Source: Bacteroidaceae bacterium | GTDB lineage: Bacteria; Bacteroidota; Bacteroidia; Bacteroidales; Bacteroidaceae | DNA: 64,000 nt | Direction: 5' to 3' | Assembly: GCA_017965425.1 (NCBI GenBank) | Contig: JAGCPY010000005.1 | Coordinates: 1 to 64,000 of the forward strand | Shown here: piece by piece, positions 27,701-36,700 of the stretch | Numbering within the stretch: the first letter of the stretch is position 1 | Layout of the letters: each line of letters opens with the position of its first letter | Made by a program: the position numbers and the translations under genes | The notes under the pieces: generated by a model | Database searches by the model: none | Told to the model about the DNA's origin: nothing | What the model saw: only the letters and a program-made list of their open reading frames with translations

Positions 27701-30700
27701 GGCATTAGTCGTGTACATCTTGTTCGTGCCTTCCACGAGCGGCCAGCCTATGATGCCGCTGTGAATCCTGACATCGGTGTCGGTCTTCACGTGGCCGTTC
27801 TCGCCGCCGCCGAACACGGCACCATAGATATAAGGATAGTTCAGCGTCTCGGCAGTGCTGCCGGAATAGCTTCCCGGCTGCTGGTTCTCCGTGCCGATGG
27901 TGACGAAGGTCTTGTTGACATACTCCATGCTGGCGACGTAGTCGCTGCGGTCTGCCGACACACCGCGACCGGCACCATAGACACTTCCGTTGTTGAGGCC
28001 TTCGTGGCCCGGCGTGGTGTCGCCCACGGTGCCGCCGGTGATGGTCACCCGTACGATGCCGGTGGTATCTACGAACACACCCGTCAGGTAGTTGATGTCA
28101 CGCTCGTCGGGATTGTAGATAACACTGTCAACCTTGATACCGTCTTTGTCAACCACCTCGTCGTGCACATGTTGTCCGGCGGCCTTTTCCTTCACCGTAC
28201 CGACGGAGGCCATGGCACCGGAGCCGTAGATGTTGTGCCAGACGTGTCCGCCCGTCATCAGCAGCTCGGCATTGCCATAGACGGCACCTGCGGACAGACT
28301 GTATTTTGCTTCACTGATGGAGGAGCCTGACGTATAATACTGGTCCACACCACGGCCGCCGGCATAGACGTTGCCGCGGAACACAGGCTTCACGGCCACG
28401 CCGTGGTCGTCGAAGCCGACCTCGTCGGCAAGGAGTGCCGTGCCGATGCTGCCGCCGCTGATCTCCACATAGGTGTCATTCTTCACGTGCCCGTTGGCAC
28501 CGCCGCCGAAGACAGAACCCTTGACATCAGCACCCGGCTCGATATAGACCTTGGTGTCGTGAACGTAGGCCATCTTCACGATTTCGGAATTAGACGCGGC
28601 AGAGAGTCCGCGGCAACCGCCATAGACGAAGCCGCAGTTGAAGCCCTGCTTGCTGGCCGTGGAAGAGTAGCCGATGATGCCGCCCTTGATGTGTACCTCC
28701 GTCTCGCCGGAGTCATCGCCGTAACTGACCTCACCCGTGGTGGCGTTTACGGTTTCGTTGCCTACCGAGGCCAGGGAGCCGCCGCCGAAGACGTCGTGGT
28801 AGATCTTACCGCCGCTGACCTCGACGTAGGTGTCGCCATAGACACGTCCTGCCGTCAGCGAATATTTGTCATCGCCACCCGTGTCGATACCTCGGCCGCC
28901 GCCATAGACATTACCGCGGTAGAGGAGACGGCCACGGCCGTTGTCGTCGATCAAGTGCTCGTCATCGTTCAGCTCTGTGCCGACAAAACAGTTCTCTTTT
29001 ATATTGACCCTCGTGTTGTGCTTGACGTGTCCGTTCTCACCGCCGCCGAAGACGGAGCCGGTGACGTTGGCCGTACCCTCGATGCTCACGAGGGTGTTCT
29101 TGGTATAGGCCAGCTGCACGAGGGTTGAAGTGGTCTGAGCGCCAGCGGCCATACCGCGGCCTGAGCCGAACACAAATCCGTTCTCCCTACGGTTATCGCG
29201 GTCGGGGATTAACGTATTATAGTTGTTGGCAGAAGCGCCGCCGTCGGTGCCTATCTGTCCGCCCTTGATGGTGACAGTGGCCAAGCCTGTATTGTACGGG
29301 AAAGGATGTGTGTCAGTGACAAGGCTCTGATTCGCCTCTTCTTCGCGGACACCTACGGAAGCCAAGGAGCCGCCGCCATAGACGTTACGGTAAATGGTGC
29401 CGCCCTCGACGGTGACATTGGTGTTGCCCGCCACCTTGCCGGCGGTGATGCTGTAGCCGCCACCATCAATAGGGTCAATGCCGCGGCCGCCGCCATAGAC
29501 ATTGCCGCGGTAGATCATGTTGGCATTGAGATCCGCATCGGGCAAACTGGCCTTGTCCAACGCGATACCCACAGTGCCACTCTTGATCTTGACATCGGTG
29601 TCGTGAAGGACGTGACCGTTCTCACCACCGCCGAAGACACAGCCATAGACAGTACCACCCTGAAGGGTGACATCGGAGTTGTTCACAAACGAATAGCCGG
29701 AGTAGGCAGTGCCAGCCTTACCGAGGCAACCGCCGAAGACCGAGCCCTTGGTGTCGGTGGTCGTATTCTGGCCGATGGTGCCGCCCATGATGAGGATCTT
29801 AGCAAGACCGGATCCGGCTTCACGCAAATCGAACACATCGCCTTCATACATATTCTCAGAGGTATGAGTGCTATTGTAAGTGCTAGCCTGGCCTGAAGTG
29901 GCATAGTTGTAGGAGCCTACGGAAGCGAGCTCACCGCCGCCATAGACGTTGCCATAAATACGGGTGGTGTAGCCTTCGGCCTGCGAGATGTTCACCTCGG
30001 TGTTCTTCACCAGGCCGAGCATCTGGGTCTTAGACCAGTCGCTCATCAGCGTACCCTTGCTGCCGCCGAAGACATCGCCGATGCTGTACTGGCTGGTGAC
30101 CATCTGCGACGGGTTGCCGATGGTGCCGCCCGTGATGTTGATGGTCACGTAACCATGCGTAGCGTCCAAGGCATCCACGTCATTGCCGTAAAGTACCTGA
30201 TTCTTGCCGTCGGGAATCAGCACGCCGTAGTTAGTGTGGTCTTCCAACACAAGATGGGTGCCTACCGCCGCCATACGTCCGCCACCAAAGACCGATCCGA
30301 GGATCTTGGCATTCTCCGAGATATTGACGGTCACGTTGCCGCAGACGGCACCTGCCGTGAGAGCCAAGGCGGAGAATCCGCGGCCAGAGCCGAAGATATT
30401 GCCATCGACACCCGAGGAACCGAACGTGCCGATGAGGGCATTGCCCCTGATTGTGGTACTGACATCGCCTAAGACGTGGCCATCCTCACCGCCGCCGAAA
30501 ACGGAACCGAAGACAACGGCGTTGCCTTCAACGATGACCTCAGAAGAACCTACATTGGACCAGCCGTTGAACATGACACGCGGGTCGCCCATACCGGCAC
30601 CGAAGATGTAGCTGTTGACGGGACGGGCCTGGATGCTGTCGATGGTACGGGGAACACCCACGGTGCCACCGGTCATGTGTACCTTGCTGTGGCCCAGCAC

Positions 30701-33700
30701 GTCGGTAATCTCATTGCCGCCATAGACGTTGGTAAGGATATGTCCGCCAGAAATCTCGACCAAAGTATTGCCGCACACACGTCCTGCCGAACGGCGCCAC
30801 TGGCCAGGGGCGTAAGGATAGTAGCCCGAACCGCCGCCGAAAACGTGGCCGTAATAGCTGTGGCCGTCGCTGCCGGGCTTGGCACCGCCCTGAGAGTTAT
30901 ATTCGTTGGCAAAGTAGTCATAGACCTTGCGGTTGCCCTCAGGCCCGAACGGCCAGGCGTCGCACTGATGGAAGGGTGCGGTTGCCGCGTTGATATCTGC
31001 CGCTACGCCAGAATTTATGGCATTGATAGCAGTCGTCCATTGGGCATCGGTGTAGGCGGCATCCCAGTGATGTTCATTTCCTACTTTGTAGTGTCCTGAA
31101 CCGATCTGTCCGCCCGAAATCTTGACATGGGTATGGCGTAGCACCTCTCCGTTCTCCGAACCGCCATAAGCCGAGGCTGCAATCAGGCCGCCGCTAATCT
31201 CTAAATAGGAAGAGTCAGAGACGGCGAGCAGGTTGGCGTTGGAGTAAGCAGTAGAGTCAGCAATACCCTTGCTGGCACAGAACACATAGCCATAGTCATC
31301 ATCGGACGTCGGGTTGTTGGGGTCAGGCATCAGCTGATTGACCAGTCCCACCTGTCCGCCGCTGATGAGCACCTTGGTCAGGCCGGTGCCAGGTTGGCAG
31401 GTCTTGGGCTCATTCTCGAAGTGCCATGCTTCCTTCGCCGAATCGAACGTCTTAGTGCTCCAATAATCGGTGAAGGTTCCCACAGAGCCTAACTCACCGC
31501 CGCCATAGATACTGCGGCTCACATGGCCGCCAGCCATGTTGACCAGGGTGTTGCCCGTGACGATGGCAGCGTTAGGATTAGTGGCCACACCCTTGCCAGC
31601 GCCATAGACGGTACCTGAGACGAAGGCTCCGACAACGTCAGGCGTATCGCCGGTAGAGGTGAGCGTGATGGGCTGTCCCATCTGGGTGCCGATATTGACC
31701 GTTGTATTCCCATGGACTGCAGCTCTGTTACCGCCGCCATAGACATCAACCAACACACCCAGATTGTTGGGGTTGTCGGAGGAATTAAGCCCCAAGGCCG
31801 TCATCTTGGCTGGAACGCCTACGGTCGTATTATTTGCGAAGGAACCCGGTACCATGTTGATGTTCACCGTCGGGTTGGCATACATGGCAGCGCCAGCACC
31901 CAAACCTCCGCCAAACGTCTTGCCGATGTACGTGCAGGAAATGATATTCAGCTCGGGCTGGGTGTAGGGGAAGGTGTGCGTGGAATCTGCAGCAGGATTG
32001 GTAATGGGTGCTTTATAATTTTCGTCGCTCGTATCGGTGATAGCATGCATCTCAGCAGTCCTGGGCAGATAGATGGGTTTGCCATCTGAGGATGTCCCGG
32101 CGTCGTAATAGCCGTAAACCGAATAGGCTGCTTCGTTGCCGCCGAGATAGAGTTCGTCAATCTCGATAGGCACCTCACAGTCGCCCGTTTCCTCGATGTT
32201 CAGTTTGATGTGTCCCAAGATGGCTCCGCCCTGGTTATTGCCGCCGAAGACCTTACCGAATTTACCACTGGTGATGGTCGTTTCCACATTACCATGCACA
32301 TTGGCATTGTCAGCGCCGCAGAATAGTAGCGGAACCTTGACGTCTGGCTTACAGCCTAAAGTCATTATCAGGTCACCTGATATATCCGCATTCTTTCCTG
32401 CACCCACAATCTTCTCTACGTCAAGGTCGCAAGCGCCGCCAGTACCAACATCGATGGTCACATTACCTGTGATGGTTCCCTTCTCATTACTGCCACCGTA
32501 TGCCTCATGAATATAGCCGCCCGTCAGCAGTGTGTTGGCGTTTCCGTTCACATTGGCACCCGGGTTCTCCACCCACGACGAGCCTTCGTTCAGCGTATAG
32601 GGATCCTTACCGTTGCCGCCGCCGAAGACCTCCTGGATTTCGTAAGCACCCTTGACAAGCACGTTCGTTTCAGGAACAGCGGCAGCATTACCGCCGCCAT
32701 AGACATCCCGGATGCTGACATCGCAAGTCTCGATAATGACATTCGCTTTCTTACCTGTAACAGGCGTGGTGAAGTTGGCCAAGTTGCCGCCGCCATACAC
32801 AGCGGTAAGCTCATACGTCGGCGCCAGATACCCGTCGTCGGTCTCTTCCAACTTCAGTTTGTCGATAGCCGTTCTCGTGACGTTGCCAGGAACGGTCTTA
32901 TACACGGTTACGGTCACTTCGCCCTTCGGCGAGCCGTTCAGGTTGTTGCAGCCGAATACACGTCCGCTCTTCACCACACCCGTATGGTCGCCGGTGTAAT
33001 AGCTAGTCGTAAAGGCTGTTGCCGACGAACCGCCGCTGCTGCCCAGATTGACGTTGACATCGCCATAGACCAGAGCTGCCACTCCCGTTACACCTTCCAC
33101 GGGTTCTACCTTCCAGTCATTGGTGGTCTTGCCGTAGGCTGGGTCGCCTTCTTGAGCAGCATTGATTTCTTCCTGTGTATATTTCTCACCTGCCGAGGCG
33201 GTAACACTCAAGCGTCCCAAGCCGCCGCCGTAAGCATCGCCATGAATGGTTCCGCCCAGCAAGTTCACCACTGTCTTGTTGGTGCTGGTCGAGGGGATGG
33301 TCTCGCTGGCAGAACCGTAGCCTGCCGTCACATTATTTATATTAGTATTAGCAAGTGCACCGCCGCCATAGAGGCTCTGGTTGACAAAGCCATTCTGCAT
33401 ATTCACTGTGACGCTTCCACCCACATCAGCCCGATTTCCGCCACCAAAGACATTGAGAATACTCGACGATGTGCCACCATTGATATTCACCTCAGTATCA
33501 CCAAGGGCAGCCGAGGCATCGCCACCGCCAAAGACGCCACCCGTGATTTCCTTTACCGTTCCATCTTCATTAAACACCTTGCCTTCAACCACGGAATTAC
33601 CCTTAATGTTCAGGGTCGCTTTGCCGGTTACGGTGCCGAGAGTCGTCAAGTCCTCGGTGGTGTAGAGGATGTGATTGGTCTTGTCGATGGAAATGGAGTT

Positions 33701-36700
33701 GCCATGCTCCCATCTATAGGTCGTGGTTACGCCTTTCAAACCGGTACGGTATGTACCCAGACCATCATAGTAATAAGGTTCTACCCTAAAGCCAATACTA
33801 TCGGCCTCAACGGTAGGCAGGGATGCGGAGTAACCCGCACCGAAGGCACTACCATTGACAGTGCATCCATCAAGTGTGGAAGTGACCGAACCATCCACTT
33901 TACCCAAGCTGCCACCGCCATAGAAATTATTGGTAATCGTGCAACCTGTCAGTGTAGATGTCACGTTGTGGGTCGTTGCCAATGAGAACTTAACAAAGTC
34001 CACGAGAATACGTGCCACGTTGGTTTTGTTGTCCGACATCGGCAGGAACTGGTAGTTAAATTGAGTAGAGACACCGCCATAATCAGCACTATACTCTTGC
34101 GTGTAAAAAGCTTCCAACCATGCGTTCCAAGATGCGTGGTAACCAGCAGGTGGATTACTCGTGTCGTTATGGGGGAAGTTTGTAATACTGTTATGGTTCC
34201 TCGGTGCCTGACGGCTGTAGGAGTTTCCACCGTAGCCAGCACCAAAGAAGGTGCCGAAGGTGCAGCCTGTGGCGTTGGTAACAACGGTTTTGTTAGCACT
34301 CATGTCGCCGAACTTGGGTCCGCCGCAGAAGATGTCCACATGGCTGTCGACGATGGTGGTGCTGAGGTTGCCCGTTACAGGCTTGGCGGCGTTGAGGCCA
34401 CCGGCGTAGAACTCACGGATGTCTGCGTTCTGGATGAGCCAGGAGATGTTGCCGGTGTTGTCGTCGCCATTTGCTTTGCCGATGCCTTCCATGGCAGCAC
34501 CGCAGACGGTGCCGAAGCGTCCGCCATTGATGTAGCACTCGGCGTTGTCTGCGTAATTGTCAAGGCCGGCATTGGCCACATAAAGTCCCGTGAGGTAGAA
34601 CTCATCGAAATCGCCACCAGTAACCGATATGGGTGAGTGTTTAGTTGGCTGGAATCGATAACTTCCACTTGATTGGTTTTTATCTTGGTGACAGCCTGTG
34701 TGGAACTCCTTGAACCACACGTTGCCACCCACATGGATGTAAGGTATCTTGTTTGATCTGCCTTTTTGATTGTAACTCACCCATTGCTCCATAACGCCGC
34801 CCTGAACGATGAGGGCATCGGTCTCGCTTCTGGTCTGATTCTCATACTCGAACTGTGTGACACGGAAGAGCGAGGTGTTGGTACTCTCGAACCATCCTTT
34901 GGGTATCATGATACCGAAGTTGTACGAGCCTGTGCCGCCTGTAGATTTCTGAGCCATACCGAAGCCGGGCATATTGATAAAGTCGGCCCTCACGGGGTGG
35001 CATTCGGTACGGCCATTGAAACGCAGAATATAGGAATAGTCGGGCTCATTGTCGCCATCAAGGTCAATAGAGGTCACCGTATAGGGCTTGGCTTTACTGT
35101 CTTCTATGGAGTTGAAATGATGATAATTGCCCACAAGCACTACGGCATAATCATAAACGGTCTGTTTGTTCGGGTCCCCCACAATGCCCACATAAAGTCC
35201 CGTACTATTCGAACTTGAGATAGCGTTGCCCATCGTGGTGTAAACCACCTGGTTTTCTCCTGCAATGGAATAGCTGTTGCCATTGGTGTATATCTGTCCG
35301 CCACCGACCCTGGGTACATCATATCCGGTTTCCATTGCCGTATTATACACCTTGTCGGCATTGGGGTCGGCCAGATACACGCATTTAGCCCAATATGGCT
35401 CGATAGTGATGGAAGTCACACCTTCGGGCACGTCCCAATAGGCTCCTTGGTTGAAAATACGATTGCTACCGCCTGTGCCGTAAAGGTCCTTGTTGGTGCA
35501 GTTGCGGTCGGCGAAATTGTATCCGCCCCAGGTGTCGGAAGCGGTGAAGGTGCCGGGCTTGCCGCCTGTGATGCTGACTATCTTCCAGCCAGTCACCACG
35601 CGGTTGCCATTATAATTCTTCGTGCCTACATCATTATAATAAGGTAACTGCACCTTGTAGTAGTTGAAGTTGAAGCGGTCAGGATCCTTGTCAGTGATGT
35701 TGAGGGTGAGCTGCGAGGTTGTGATTGCAGCTCCCGATGGACGCTGGTACACTGCTCCGTCACCCATTTGTATGTTGACGGTCAGCGTGCCAAACTTGCC
35801 GCCCTTATTGCGATCTTCTTCTCTTGGCTTGCCATTCACTAAGGTCAATGTGGGTGCATGATCTGCATCATAGTTGGCGATGGACGGATACCTGCCTTGA
35901 ACTTTCAGTACGGGGTAAGGCTTGGGATTGTCGATGGTGCGGTCGGCAGTTTCAAGTACCCATTTGAGCATTTCGCTACTGCTATAGGTTCCAGTAGCCC
36001 ACCAGCCTGCCAGTTCACGGTGCCCGTTAAGTAGGAGGCGGTAGAACTCGAAACGCTTTAGGAAACGGTCCTCGGCGCCAAGGGCACAGTTATAGGTGAT
36101 ACCCGTTGGCTGCACGAATGGTGCTTCCAGACGGAAATAGTTGTAATTGCCCACACCTTTATTGCCCGCATTAGAAATGATATTGCCGCCATAGACGGGA
36201 GAGATGGTTGAGCTGCCCGTGATGTCGCCGTAGAACATACAGTTCATCACCATGGTCTTGAGATTGGCGGCATCGGAATTCGTCGTTACATTGTTGTAAC
36301 CCACAATACCTCCAACATTGCTGCCGCCGGTGATATCGGCAAAACTATAGCAGTTGATGACGCGGGCTGTGCCATCAAGATAACCTACCAAGCCGCCGGT
36401 GTTGCCTGTGCCGCCCACCTCGCCGCTGAGGATGCCTACATTGTAGATGCGGGCAGCGCTATTTGCTTTACAAGCAATAGCACCTGTATTGCCATCATTG
36501 TCACCACTGCTGATGCTAACGTCTTCCAGCACCAGGTTCTTCACCGTACCAGTAAGGGTGGCGAAGAGGGGGGCGTCAAGGCCGGTGATGCGGTAGGGCA
36601 TCTGCGTCTGTGGGTTGATGTCGGCTTCCAGGACGCCGCTGAAAGTGGTCGCTATGGTAGTGAAACCGCTGGCAGAAACATCTGAACACAGTTTGTAGCA

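Noticed and set aside
25118-33985. Long plus-strand frames within giant gene 1 (up to 492 residues)
   Set aside because: Antisense reflections of the YGGG codon pattern; composition rich in A, V, I, D and H with no domain.
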